From positions 1,240,001-1,304,000 of the forward strand of contig NZ_AP022565.1 in assembly GCF_010727325.1 (NCBI RefSeq): a DNA stretch of 64,000 nt. The letters run 5' to 3'. This stretch comes from Mycolicibacterium alvei (lineage in GTDB: Bacteria > Actinomycetota > Actinomycetes > Mycobacteriales > Mycobacteriaceae). The notes beneath the pieces are model-generated. The model was not told the DNA's origin, did no database searches, and saw only the letters and a list, made by a program, of their open reading frames with translations. Position 1 is the first letter of the stretch; every line of letters starts with the position of its first letter. The position numbers and the translations under genes were made by a program. Positions 15,401 to 24,198 of this stretch are shown piece by piece.

Positions 15401-16654
15401 TCACACGTAGCGACTGCGACCGGCGAGCGCCCCCGCCACCATCTGCACCACGTAGATGACGAGCACCATGGCAAACGGCGCGGTCCAGCCGGCGGTCATG
15501 CTGTGGAGCAGCCCGAAGGAGAACGGACCCACACCGGCCAGCAGATAACCGAAGCCCTGCACCATCCCGGACAGTCGTGCGGTGTCCTCGGCATTACGGG
15601 CGCGCAGCGCAATCACCGTGAGCGCCAACGAGAACACACTCATCCCGATGCCCACGAAGAAGCTCCACACCAACGGTGCCGCGCCCGGATTCACGAGCAG
15701 GCCGATCATGCCGACCATGCCGACCACGCCGAGCCCCACGATCCAGCCACTCTGGTTCTTCTGCCTGGCCGCCAACGGCGGAACGATCAGGCTGATCGGG
15801 ACGGCCAGGATGGACACCAACCCGAGCAGCAGGCCGGCGTCGGTCTTGCTCACCCCGCTGTCGATGAACACCTCGGGCAGCCAGCCCATGACGATGTAGG
15901 CCAGGAACGACTGGCAGCCGAAGAACAACGTGATCGTCCACGCCAACGGGCTGCGCAACAGGGAATGCGCGGGTCGACCGGCAGCGGCGTGCTCGGTGCG
16001 AGCCTGGCTGATGCCCCGGGCACCCACGAGCCAGAAGAGCAGCGCGACGGTGGCCACCACCGCCCACGAGCCCAACGCCCCGCGCCAACCGCCGAGCAGC
16101 GGTTCGAGCGGCGCGGTGATCGCCGAACCCAACGCGCCACCGCCCTGGAGCGCCGCGGTGTAGACACCTGTCATCAGGCCGATCTGCGCCGGGAACGAAC
16201 CCTTGATCACCACCGGGATCAGCACGTTCACCACCGCGATGCCGCCGGTGGCCACCAGCGTTCCGCCGATGACCACGTACGGACCGTCCAGCACCCGGAT
16301 GACCAGACCGACACTCAGGACCACCAACCCGAGCGAAATCGCCCGGCCCAGACCCACCCGCCGGGCCAGCCACGGTGCGGCCAGGCCGGCGGCGGCAAAG
16401 CACAGTCCGGGCAGGGTGGTCAGCACGCCGGCCCAGACCGCCGAGGCACCGAGCGTTTCGCGCATCTCCCCGAGGACCGGCCCGATGCTGGTGATCGCCG
16501 GGCGCAGGTTCAGCGCGGTCAGGACGACTGCCACGATCAGCAGGGCACCGCCGGCCGCCATCGCCGCGGGGCGCACCTCTACGGCGCCGTCCAGCTCGAG
16601 CTCCAGATCGTGCTCGTAACTGTCACGCGCCTTATTGCGCAGGGGCCGGTTCAC
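15401..16654 (-). CDS. MFS transporter, CynX/NimT type
   Basis: This protein of about 417 residues has 12 predicted membrane segments. The first follows an acidic cytosolic N-terminus (ALLIVAVVLTALNLRPAITSIGPVL); the LNLRPAITS-P motif is typical of the CynX/NimT (cyanate/nitroimidazole) branch of the major facilitator superfamily. The substrate cannot be read from sequence. The frame continues upstream, but the GTG at 16654 keeps clear of the divergent regulator's operator region. It is divergent from a GntR/FCD regulator 47 bp away, which probably controls it. Confidence 0.85.
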   Translation of the reverse strand: MNRPLRNKARDSYEHDLELELDGAVEVRPAAMAAGGALLIVAVVLTALNLRPAITSIGPVLGEMRETLGASAVWAGVLTTLPGLCFAAAGLAAPWLARRVGLGRAISLGLVVLSVGLVIRVLDGPYVVIGGTLVATGGIAVVNVLIPVVIKGSFPAQIGLMTGVYTAALQGGGALGSAITAPLEPLLGGWRGALGSWAVVATVALLFWLVGARGISQARTEHAAAGRPAHSLLRSPLAWTITLFFGCQSFLAYIVMGWLPEVFIDSGVSKTDAGLLLGLVSILAVPISLIVPPLAARQKNQSGWIVGLGVVGMVGMIGLLVNPGAAPLVWSFFVGIGMSVFSLALTVIALRARNAEDTARLSGMVQGFGYLLAGVGPFSFGLLHSMTAGWTAPFAMVLVIYVVQMVAGALAGRSRYV

Positions 16655-16671
16655 TCGGCTATGGTGCCATA

Positions 16672-16688
16672 CATCCCATGATTGGATG
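16672..16688. promoter_or_regulatory. Palindrome between MFS and GntR genes
   Basis: CATCC-N7-GGATG forms an inverted repeat centred between the two divergent starts, 17 bp before the MFS start and 13 bp before the GntR start. It is a candidate GntR operator that would serve both genes. Confidence 0.5.
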
Positions 16689-16701
16689 AAAGGGTTTTTG
16701 A

Positions 16702-17409
16702 GTGCCCCTCGCCACAACGCGTCGCACCGGCCTGGTCGACCAGGTGATCGACCAACTGCGCGCTCTGGTCACCTCGGGCGAATGGCCGGTCGACAGCCGG
16801 ATTCCCACCGAACCCGAACTGGTCGAGGCGCTCGGCGTGGGCCGCAATACGGTGCGCGAAGCGATCCGCGCGTTGGCACACAACGGCATCTTCGAAGTAC
16901 GACAGGGCGCAGGCACCTACGTGCGCGCCACCAGCGAGGTATCAGCCGCCCTGCGCCGACTCTGCGGGTCCGAACTGCGCGACGTGCTCCAGGTCCGACG
17001 CTGCCTTGAGGTCGAGGGCGCCCGCTTGGCCGCCGTGGCCCGCACCGAAGAGGACCTGGTCGGGCTGCGCGCCCACCTGGCCCACACCGACACCACCGAC
17101 CACGCGCGATTCACCCACTCCGACACCGAATTCCACCTGGCCGTGGTGCGGGCATCGCACAACCCGGTGCTGATCGAGATCTACCGCGGGCTCCTGGAGG
17201 CGATCACCGCCAGCGTCGCGACCGCGAGTGCAGGCCCCGGCGGCATGTTCGCGCACGACGATCTGGTCGAAGCGATCGCAGACGGCGACGTGGACCGTGC
17301 CGGCCTGGAGGCCGCGGGGTTCCTCGACGAGATCCTGGCCCGGACATCACCCGGCCCCGTCTCAGAACGGGGCGTCGTCCACCCGGCCCCGGGTCAACGG
17401 CAGCCGTAG
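16702..17409 (+). CDS. GntR family regulator (FadR/FCD subfamily)
   Basis: This 235-residue protein has an N-terminal winged helix-turn-helix (about 8-75: IPTEPELVEALGVGRNTVREAIRAL, then VRQGAGTYV). A C-terminal all-helical FCD effector domain follows (DTEFHLAVVRASHNPVL). FCD domains bind small carboxylic acids, often with a metal. It is divergent from the MFS transporter, which suggests local control of substrate uptake or export. Its 3' end overlaps the convergent histidine kinase gene by 48 bp. Confidence 0.9.
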   Translation: MPLATTRRTGLVDQVIDQLRALVTSGEWPVDSRIPTEPELVEALGVGRNTVREAIRALAHNGIFEVRQGAGTYVRATSEVSAALRRLCGSELRDVLQVRRCLEVEGARLAAVARTEEDLVGLRAHLAHTDTTDHARFTHSDTEFHLAVVRASHNPVLIEIYRGLLEAITASVATASAGPGGMFAHDDLVEAIADGDVDRAGLEAAGFLDEILARTSPGPVSERGVVHPAPGQRQP

Positions 17410-18768
17410 CAACAACCGCGCGCCTCCCAGCGGGCTTTCCACCAAAGCGGCTGTGCCACCGTGCAATTCCGCCTGTTGAGCCACCAGGGCAAGACCCAGG
17501 CCCGATCCCGACCGGGACGCGGTCGATCCACGCGCGAACCGCTCGAACACCTCGGCCCGCTCGGCCTCGGGCACGCCCGAGCCGTTGTCGTCGACCACGA
17601 TCTGCACATCGTCGGCCGAACTGACGGCACTGAGCCGGATTTCGGTGGCACCGCCGTGCTTGACGGCATTGGCGATGGCGTTGTCGATCACCAGTCGCAG
17701 GCCCGCGGGCATGCCCAGCATCAACACCGTCGGCGAGGGCATCAGCGTGGCGCGCAGGCCCGGATACGTCCGCAGAGCGTCATGTGCCGCACGGTCGAGC
17801 AGTTCGGTGACGTCCATCGGCACGAAATCCTCGACGGTGGTCAACTCCCCCTGCGCCAATCGCTCCAGGGCCGTCAGGGTGCCCTCGATCCGACTCTGCG
17901 TGCGCAGCACGTCCCCGATCACCTCATCGCGCTGCTCATCGGTCATGTCCAGTGTGGACAGCACTTCCAGGTTGGTGCGCATCGCGGTGAGCGGAGTGCG
18001 CAGCTCATGGGACGCCACCGCGGCGAAGTCGCGGGCCGATTCCAGGGCGGCCTTGGTGCGTTCCTGCTCGTCGCCGATGCGCGCCAGCATGCCCTCGACC
18101 GCCTCGGCGATCTGCACCGCCTCACGCACACCGCGCACCTGTACCTCGTCGGGCTTGGACTGGGCGTTGATGGCGCGAGCCTGCTGTGCCAGCAGCCGGA
18201 ACGGGGTGATCATGACGAGCGAGATCATCCAGCCGACCACGATGGTGCTGCCGATGACGCCGGCGCAGATCAGCAATACCCGCAGATGCAGTTCATCGAT
18301 GCGGCGCTGCGTCTCGGCCAGCGGCGCCCCCAGCGCGATGACGGCCGGCCCCGCGGTGAACGTCCGGACGCGGTACTCGACGCCGTCGATAGTCGTGTTC
18401 GTGTAACCGTTCTCCAGCTTCGGCAGCACGATGTTGCTGGGCACCGAGACACTCACGCCGCCGATGTGCGCGGTGCGGACCAGCCCGCCGTCGTCGGTGA
18501 GGGGCTTGTCGGTCGCTCCCTGCCTCGTGGCGGTGAGAAGCGTGCTCACGTCACCGAGGCTGCTCAACGAGTCGAGCCGCCGGTCCAGCTGGCTGTACTG
18601 GTCGTTGGTGACGCCGATCCACACCCAGGTCCCGAGCGTGATGACGGTGATCACCACCGACAACGCACCCACGATGACGATCGTGCGCAGCGACAGCACG
18701 CGCATCACCGGCCGCAGCACCGGGCGCAGCAGCTGAAGGACGCGATCTTCGAGATTCACCGCCGCCAT
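17362..18768 (-). CDS. Orphan sensor histidine kinase, PrrB-like
   Basis: This 468-residue protein has transmembrane helices near 28-50 and 163-187 enclosing a periplasmic sensor of about 110 residues. A HAMP-like linker, a dimerisation domain with the phospho-acceptor His254 (ASHELRTPLTAMRTNLEVL) and an ATPase domain (NAIANAVKHGG, DNGSGVP, GSGLGLALV) follow. The cytosolic half closely resembles M. tuberculosis PrrB as I remember it. Unlike prrB, no response regulator gene adjoins it: one neighbour is a GntR gene and the other a Clp-N gene. It may act on a PrrA elsewhere. Confidence 0.88.
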   Translation of the reverse strand: MAAVNLEDRVLQLLRPVLRPVMRVLSLRTIVIVGALSVVITVITLGTWVWIGVTNDQYSQLDRRLDSLSSLGDVSTLLTATRQGATDKPLTDDGGLVRTAHIGGVSVSVPSNIVLPKLENGYTNTTIDGVEYRVRTFTAGPAVIALGAPLAETQRRIDELHLRVLLICAGVIGSTIVVGWMISLVMITPFRLLAQQARAINAQSKPDEVQVRGVREAVQIAEAVEGMLARIGDEQERTKAALESARDFAAVASHELRTPLTAMRTNLEVLSTLDMTDEQRDEVIGDVLRTQSRIEGTLTALERLAQGELTTVEDFVPMDVTELLDRAAHDALRTYPGLRATLMPSPTVLMLGMPAGLRLVIDNAIANAVKHGGATEIRLSAVSSADDVQIVVDDNGSGVPEAERAEVFERFARGSTASRSGSGLGLALVAQQAELHGGTAALVESPLGGARLLLRLPLTRGRVDDAPF

Positions 18769-18824
18769 CTTGCCCGATCCGTGCGGGTCGGCTCCTCCAG
18801 CACCGCACCGACAGCCGAAAGAGC

Positions 18825-18869
18825 GTCAACTTATGGTTGACGATCGCGCATCGTCAACCTACAGTTGAC
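18825..18869 (+). promoter_or_regulatory. Leaderless promoter covered by two identical-half palindromes
   Basis: GTCAAC-N5-GTTGAC occurs twice, at 18825-18841 and 18853-18869, 28 bp apart. TTGACG (18837-18842) and TACAGT (18860-18865) form a -35/-10 pair with 17-bp spacing, each inside or touching one palindrome. The ATG at 18872 is only 6 nt after the -10, so the mRNA probably begins at the start codon. A repressor bound here would block the promoter completely. Confidence 0.75.
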
Positions 18870-18871
18870 GA

Positions 18872-19624
18872 ATGAGCAAACCCGTCACCCTCACCAACCC
18901 CGTTCGTCTCGACGACCTCATCGGTGCGATCAAGAAGGCTCATACCGAACCACTCGAGCAGTTGATGGACGCCGTGATCGCCGCCGACGCCCTCGGCGAC
19001 ATTGCCGACCACCTCATCGGACACTTCGTCGACCAGGCCAGGCGTTCCGGCGCATCCTGGACCGACATCGGCAAGTCCATGGGTGTCACCAAACAGGCCG
19101 CCCAGAAACGCTTCGTGCCAAAGGTTCCCGATTTCGACCCGGCCGCCCTTGACCCCAATGCCGGATTCGGCCGATTCACCCCGCGAGCCCGCAACGTCGT
19201 CGTGGCCTCCCAGAACACCGCCCATGCAGCGGGCAATGCCGAGATCGCCCCCGAGCACCTGGTCCTGGCGTTGTTCGCCGAACCCGACGGACTGGCCGCC
19301 ACACTCCTGGCCAACCAAGGCATCACCGCCGAGACCGCCCGCGCCACCATCACTCTGCCGCCACCCACCGGGGCGGTGCCGGCCCTGATTCCGTTCAATC
19401 CGGGGGCCAAGAAGGCGCTGGAACTGACCTTCCGCCAAGCCCTTCGGCTGGGACACAATTACGTCGGCACCGAGCACATCCTGCTCGCCCTGGCCGAGGC
19501 CGAAGGCGACGACGGCCCGCTACACCGACTCGGCGCCGACCCCGACCGGTTCGAAACCGAGCTGACCGCAGCCCTGGCACAGCTCACCGCCCCGAATCAG
19601 GACGACGGCCCTGGTGTGTCCTGA
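18872..19624 (+). CDS. Clp N-terminal domain protein with N-terminal helix-turn-helix
   Basis: This 250-residue protein has an N-terminal helical part with a helix-turn-helix-like segment (about 60-81: GASWTDIGKSMGVTKQAAQKRF). A double Clp-N repeat follows, about 100-235 (FTPRARNVVVASQNTAHAAG...IAPEHLVLALF, then LGHNYVGTEHILLALAEAEG). There is no AAA+ ATPase part. Clp-N domains bind substrates or adaptors of ClpC. The HTH plus the two palindromes at its own promoter suggest an autoregulated DNA-binding protein that senses a Clp-related or stress signal. That role is inferred. Confidence 0.85.
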   Translation: MSKPVTLTNPVRLDDLIGAIKKAHTEPLEQLMDAVIAADALGDIADHLIGHFVDQARRSGASWTDIGKSMGVTKQAAQKRFVPKVPDFDPAALDPNAGFGRFTPRARNVVVASQNTAHAAGNAEIAPEHLVLALFAEPDGLAATLLANQGITAETARATITLPPPTGAVPALIPFNPGAKKALELTFRQALRLGHNYVGTEHILLALAEAEGDDGPLHRLGADPDRFETELTAALAQLTAPNQDDGPGVS

Positions 19625-19660
19625 CCCATCCGGCTGTAACACGTTTCACTCTGTGCGATC

Positions 19661-20203
19661 ATGCCTGGCATGCCTCGCTGGTTTGCGCTCATGTTCACGG
19701 CCATGGTGGTGGCGGTTACCGCCCTGGTCGCCCCGCCGGCGGCCTCGGCCGAAGGAACCCCGATCGGCAACGTCGGCCAGACGCTGCGGGTGAAGACGGC
19801 CAACGGCATCGTCGCCGACGTCACCGTGCACGACGTGCTCCCCAGTGACGTTCCGCCCGGCTGGGGCTGGAACGGCTCGCCGCGCTGGCGCGCACAGGGC
19901 GGCCCGTGGCGGGTGCCGATCACGGTGACCACCGTCGCTGCGCCCAACCCCTACGCGATGGCGCTGGCGTTCACGTTCAACGGCGTCACCCCGTACGCCG
20001 ACGCGTACGCACCCAAGCACACCGATGCACCCAACCGGCTCGAAGCAGCGCTGCGCAACGCGCCCCCGGGAGCCACCGTCAACGGCGACGTCTACTGGGA
20101 CGTCTACCGCGCGCTGGTCACCAATGTGGTGTTGACCGACACCAAGACCGGCGAACACCTGGCGCAGTGGAATCTGTGGCAGCCAGGCGCACCGCTTCCT
20201 TGA
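19661..20203 (+). CDS. Secreted protein, possibly MPT63/DUF1942-like
   Basis: This 180-residue protein has a clear signal peptide: hydrophobic stretch 7-28 and cleavage-like PAASA before EGTPIG. The mature part is about 150 residues with beta-strand-like alternation (GQTLRVKTANGIVADVTVHDV) and a final GEHLAQWNLW. The layout recalls the immunoglobulin-like MPT63/DUF1942 secreted proteins of mycobacteria, but similarity is weak by eye. The function is unknown. The next gene overlaps its end, so the two may be co-expressed. Confidence 0.65.
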   Translation: MPGMPRWFALMFTAMVVAVTALVAPPAASAEGTPIGNVGQTLRVKTANGIVADVTVHDVLPSDVPPGWGWNGSPRWRAQGGPWRVPITVTTVAAPNPYAMALAFTFNGVTPYADAYAPKHTDAPNRLEAALRNAPPGATVNGDVYWDVYRALVTNVVLTDTKTGEHLAQWNLWQPGAPLP

Positions 20204-20730
20204 TAGACCGCGCGACGGCGGCTGATGTTCCAGAACTCGCCGCGGTCGCAGCCGCCACGTTTCCCCTGGCCTGTCCCCCATCGGTGACACCGGACAACGT
20301 CGCCGCGTTCGTCGCCGCAACGCTCTCGGAGGACCGCTTCGGCGAGTATCTCGCTGATCCGAACCGGATCGTGCTGGTGGCCCGCGACCCCGCGATCACC
20401 GGCTACGCCATGCTGATTCACGGTGTTCCCGACGACGCCGATGTGCAGCGGGCGGTGACGCAACGGCCCGCACTCGAGCTGTCCAAGATCTACGTGCTGC
20501 CAGATCGCCACGGCGGCGGGGTGGCCCAGGCCCTCATGACCGAGGCCCTGCAGGCCGCGGCCGATTCCGGCGTGCGGTGCGTATGGCTGGGGGTCAACCA
20601 GGAGAACCGGCGCGCCCAGCGCTTCTATGCCAAGAACGGTTTCACCGTCAGCGGCACCAAGACATTCCGGCTCGGGACGGGTGTGGAGAGCGACTACGTG
20701 ATGGTCCGGTCGGTCGGCCCGTCGGTCTAG
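20176..20730 (+). CDS. GNAT family N-acetyltransferase
   Basis: This protein of about 184 residues has the GNAT core: LSKIYVLPDRHGGGVAQALM is the acetyl-CoA pyrophosphate-binding motif A and GVNQENRRAQRFYAKNGF is motif B. It transfers an acetyl group to an unidentified amine. The GTG at 20176 overlaps the upstream gene by 28 nt; a TTG at 20200 that overlaps by 4 nt would also fit the family's N-terminus (LIDRATAADVPELA). Its stop shares the tetranucleotide CTAG with that of the convergent zapE gene. Confidence 0.85.
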   Translation: MAARRTASLIDRATAADVPELAAVAAATFPLACPPSVTPDNVAAFVAATLSEDRFGEYLADPNRIVLVARDPAITGYAMLIHGVPDDADVQRAVTQRPALELSKIYVLPDRHGGGVAQALMTEALQAAADSGVRCVWLGVNQENRRAQRFYAKNGFTVSGTKTFRLGTGVESDYVMVRSVGPSV

Positions 20731-21764
20731 ACGGTCTTCTGCGCCGCGGCGGTCAACGCCAGCAGCCGGGAAGTCGCCCGCAGGTACTTCTTCCGGAAAC
20801 CACCGGCCACCATCTCGGGGCTGAAAATGGTGTCGAGCTTGGTCCCCGACGCCAGCACCGGGACACCCGCGTCGTAGAGCCGGTCGGTCAGCGCCACCAA
20901 CCGCAACGCCACACTCTGATCCTCGATCGGGTGCACGCCGGTGATGAACACCTCGGTGACACCCTCGACCAACGCGTGATAGCGGGACGGATGCATGGTG
21001 GCCAGATGCGCACACAGCGCGTCGAAGTCGTCGAGGGTCGCGCCGGTGACGCCCTCGGCCCGCTGGGCCACCTCGTCATCGGACAACGGCTCGGGGGCGG
21101 GCGGCAGATCACGATGCCGGTAGTCGGGCCCCTCGATCCGCACCGTGGTGAAGATCTGGGCCAGCGTATTGATCTCGCGCAGGAAGTCCTGGGCGGCGAA
21201 CCGGCCCTCACCGAGCTGCTCGGGCAGCGTGTTCGAGGTGGCCGCGACCGACACGCCGCGCTCCACCAACGCCGAGAGCAGCCGCGAGATCAGCGTCGTG
21301 TTTCCCGGGTCGTCGAGCTCGAACTCGTCGATGCACACCACGGAGTACTCGGAGAGCAAGTCGATGCACTCGTTGTAGCCGAACACACCGGCCAGCTGCG
21401 TCAGCTCACCGAAGGTGGCGAACGCGGTCGGGGCATCGCCCTGCGACAGCGTGTAATACGTCGAGGCCAGCAGGTGGGTCTTGCCGACACCGAACCCGCC
21501 ATCCAGGTACAGCCCGACCCCGGGCAGCACCTCGCGCTTACCGAACAGCTTCTTCTTTCCCGCCCGCTGAACTGCGGCCTGCTCACAGAAACTGCGGCAG
21601 GATTGCACCGCGGCGGCCTGAGACGGTTCGCCCGGATCCGGCCGGTAACTGTCGTAGCTGACGTCGGCGAACGTCGGCGGCGGAGTCAACTGTGCGACCA
21701 ACCGCTCCGGCGTGACGGTGGGATGACGATCGGCGAGATGAGCGACGCCGCTGGGCCCGTGCAT
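20727..21764 (-). CDS. zapE: AFG1/ZapE-like P-loop ATPase
   Basis: This 345-residue protein has Walker A GGFGVGKTH, Walker B region VVCIDEFELDD and the AFG1-family C-terminal blocks. In E. coli ZapE associates with the divisome and destabilises FtsZ polymers; mitochondrial AFG1/LACE1 works with proteases. It corresponds to Rv2670c by sequence and position, and from here on the window follows the conserved mycobacterial order. It is divergent from the RibD-like reductase gene (34 bp between starts). Confidence 0.88.
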   Translation of the reverse strand: MHGPSGVAHLADRHPTVTPERLVAQLTPPPTFADVSYDSYRPDPGEPSQAAAVQSCRSFCEQAAVQRAGKKKLFGKREVLPGVGLYLDGGFGVGKTHLLASTYYTLSQGDAPTAFATFGELTQLAGVFGYNECIDLLSEYSVVCIDEFELDDPGNTTLISRLLSALVERGVSVAATSNTLPEQLGEGRFAAQDFLREINTLAQIFTTVRIEGPDYRHRDLPPAPEPLSDDEVAQRAEGVTGATLDDFDALCAHLATMHPSRYHALVEGVTEVFITGVHPIEDQSVALRLVALTDRLYDAGVPVLASGTKLDTIFSPEMVAGGFRKKYLRATSRLLALTAAAQKTV

Positions 21765-21798
21765 GCAGGCAGCGTAGCCACGTGATCCAATTCAGTTC

Positions 21799-22569
21799 AT
21801 GTCCGATAACACCGCCGGGGCAGATCTGACCGTGCTGGGAAACGTCGACAAGATCGCCGACGGGCAGCTGGCCGACCATTACGCCTACCCCGATGACCTG
21901 CAGAAATGTTGGGTGCGGGGCAACATGATCAGCAGCCTGGACGGCGGTGCCACCGAGGATGGCAAGTCCGGTGGGCTGGGCAGTCCGGGTGACCGGGCTG
22001 TGTTCAATCTCATGCGCCAGGCCGCTGACGTCATCCTGATGGGCGCGGCCACGGTACGGATCGAGAACTATTCCGGGGTGCAGCTGTCCGTCGCGCAACG
22101 GCAGGAACGCCAGCGCCGCGGACAGGCCGAAGTTCCACCGATCGCTGTCGTCACCGCATCGGCTGCACTCGAACCCGACACCAAGTTCTTCACCCGCACC
22201 GAGACGCCGCCGCTGATCCTCACTGCCACAAAGACAGTGGCCGACGCGAAGCACCGGCTGGGTGCGGTCGCCGAGGTGCTCGACGCATCCGGCGCCGACC
22301 CGACCCGCGTCGACCCGGCAGTCGCACTGCGAATCCTCGCTCAACGCAAGCTCTTCCGGGTCCTGACCGAGGGCGGCCCGTCGCTGCTGAGCCTGTTGAT
22401 CGAAAACGATCTGCTCGACGAACTGTGCCTGACCGTGGCGCCCGTGCTGGTCGGGGGCGTGGCCCGGCGCATCGCCACCGGGCCCGGCCACACGTTCACC
22501 CGGATGCGACCCGCGCACCTGCTCACCGACGACGAGGGCTACCTCTACATGCGCTACGTCCGCGGTTAG
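21799..22569 (+). CDS. RibD C-terminal domain reductase (Rv2671-like)
   Basis: This 256-residue protein is a stand-alone RibD_C/dihydrofolate-reductase-fold domain with no deaminase half. Key blocks are GNMISSLDGGATEDGKSGGLG, DVILMGAATVRIENY, LTEGGPSLLSLL and a C-terminal VLVGGVARRI. It should bind NADPH and reduce a pyrimidine-like or pterin-like substrate. The M. tuberculosis homologue Rv2671 is known for dihydrofolate-reductase-like activity and a link to para-aminosalicylate resistance when over-expressed. Confidence 0.85.
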   Translation: MSDNTAGADLTVLGNVDKIADGQLADHYAYPDDLQKCWVRGNMISSLDGGATEDGKSGGLGSPGDRAVFNLMRQAADVILMGAATVRIENYSGVQLSVAQRQERQRRGQAEVPPIAVVTASAALEPDTKFFTRTETPPLILTATKTVADAKHRLGAVAEVLDASGADPTRVDPAVALRILAQRKLFRVLTEGGPSLLSLLIENDLLDELCLTVAPVLVGGVARRIATGPGHTFTRMRPAHLLTDDEGYLYMRYVRG

Positions 22570-22599
22570 CACACCGCCCAGGTCGCTACTGTGGTCACC

Positions 22600-24177
22600 A
22601 TGCGTCATCAGCTGGTGAAAGCCCTGCGGAGGTCGGCCGTCGCCGCGCCCGTCCTGTCACTTCTGCTCACCGCATGCGCACCCCTGCTGGCCGCAGATCC
22701 GCACTATGCCACCGACTCCGGCGCCCACCCGCAGGGTCAGCCGGAAACCACCGTGGCGCTCCCGCCCGGTCCCCCCGGCATCGAAGCACCCAAGAACGAC
22801 CTGTCGTGGCGCGACTGCACCCCGCGGGTGTTCAACGGCGCCGGCATCCCGCCGCTCCCCGACATCACGCTGGACTGCGCGACCTACGATGCCGACCTCG
22901 ACTCGATCAACGGGGCCACCGGAACGCTCAGCATCGGCGTGGTGCGGGCCCGGTCCACACAGACCCCGCCCGATACCGGCCCGCTCGTCATGACCACCGG
23001 ATCCGACGTCCCCACCTCGGTGCAACTGCCTGCGTGGCTGGCGCGCTCGGGAACCGACATCCTCAAATCGCATCCCATCGTCGCGGTGGATCGGCGCGGC
23101 ATCGGGATGTCCAGCGCGGTGGACTGCCGTGACGCCTACGACCGTCAGGAAATGCTCGACCAGACACAGTTTCAGGCAGGCGACGATCCGGTGGCCAACC
23201 TGGGTGCGGTCACCATGACCGCCACCACCAGCTGCACCGACACCATCGCCCCGGGCGACTCGGCCTACGACAACGCGCACACCGCCGAGGATCTGGAACA
23301 GCTGCGCAGCACCTGGGATGTGCCCACGCTGGCACTGCTGGGCATCGGTAACGGCGCCCAGGTGGCACTGGCCTACGCCGGCTCGCACCCCAACAAGGTG
23401 TCCCGGCTGATCCTGGACTCCCCGCTGCCGCTGGCGATCAGTGCAGAGGCAGCGGCCGAACAACGCGTCAAGGGCCAGCAGGCCGCGCTGGACGCGTTCG
23501 CCGCGCAGTGCGTGGCCACCAACTGTGCCCTGGCTCCCGACCCGAAGGGCGCCGTCGACGCGCTGCTGGCCGAAGCCCGGGCCGGCCGCGGCCCCGGCGG
23601 GGCCTCGGTGGCCACCCTGGCCGACGCAATCACCACGGGAATGGGCTTCCCGCAAGGTGACCGGGTGGCCGCCACCAACAACCTGGCCGGTGCCCTGGCC
23701 GCAGCGCGCGCCGGTGACGTCGGCCCGATCTCGGGCCTCATCACCCAGTCCGACAACCTGCGCCAATCCGATGGCCAGTTCGTCAACTCCTGCAGCGACG
23801 CACTCAACCGGCCCACCCCGGACCGGGTCCGCGAACTGGTGGTCGCCTGGGGCAAGCTCTACCCGCAGTTCGGTGCCGTCGGGGCGCTGAACCTCGTCAA
23901 ATGCCTCAACTGGCCCAGCGGCTCGGCACCGAAAGACCCGCAGGATCTCAAGATTCCGGTGCTGCTGCTCGGCGTGCGCAACGACCCGATCGTCGGCAAC
24001 GAGGGCGTCGCCGCTGTCGCGGCGACCATCATCAACGCCGGCGCCAACAACCGGCGGGTGATGTGGCAGGGCATCGGCCACGGCGCCAGCATCTACACCG
24101 CGTGTGCGCTCCCGCCGATGACGGGCTATCTCGACAGCGGCCAACTGCCCGAGACCGACACGTACTGTCCTGCCTGA
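22600..24177 (+). CDS. Exported alpha/beta-hydrolase lipoprotein (Tap-like protease family, Rv2672-like)
   Basis: This 525-residue protein has a signal peptide with lipobox LLLTAC and a two-part alpha/beta-hydrolase fold with a C-terminal TAP-like domain (VLLLGVRNDPIVGNEGVAAV, then GIGHGASIY with the presumed catalytic His). The usual nucleophile elbow GxSxG reads GIGNG, so the Ser is replaced by Gly and normal serine-hydrolase catalysis is doubtful. An ATG at 22600 is preferred to the GTG at 22591 because it leaves a normal signal peptide. Confidence 0.8.
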   Translation: MRHQLVKALRRSAVAAPVLSLLLTACAPLLAADPHYATDSGAHPQGQPETTVALPPGPPGIEAPKNDLSWRDCTPRVFNGAGIPPLPDITLDCATYDADLDSINGATGTLSIGVVRARSTQTPPDTGPLVMTTGSDVPTSVQLPAWLARSGTDILKSHPIVAVDRRGIGMSSAVDCRDAYDRQEMLDQTQFQAGDDPVANLGAVTMTATTSCTDTIAPGDSAYDNAHTAEDLEQLRSTWDVPTLALLGIGNGAQVALAYAGSHPNKVSRLILDSPLPLAISAEAAAEQRVKGQQAALDAFAAQCVATNCALAPDPKGAVDALLAEARAGRGPGGASVATLADAITTGMGFPQGDRVAATNNLAGALAAARAGDVGPISGLITQSDNLRQSDGQFVNSCSDALNRPTPDRVRELVVAWGKLYPQFGAVGALNLVKCLNWPSGSAPKDPQDLKIPVLLLGVRNDPIVGNEGVAAVAATIINAGANNRRVMWQGIGHGASIYTACALPPMTGYLDSGQLPETDTYCPA

Positions 24178-24198
24178 CGCCGAGCTCGATCGGCGTCG

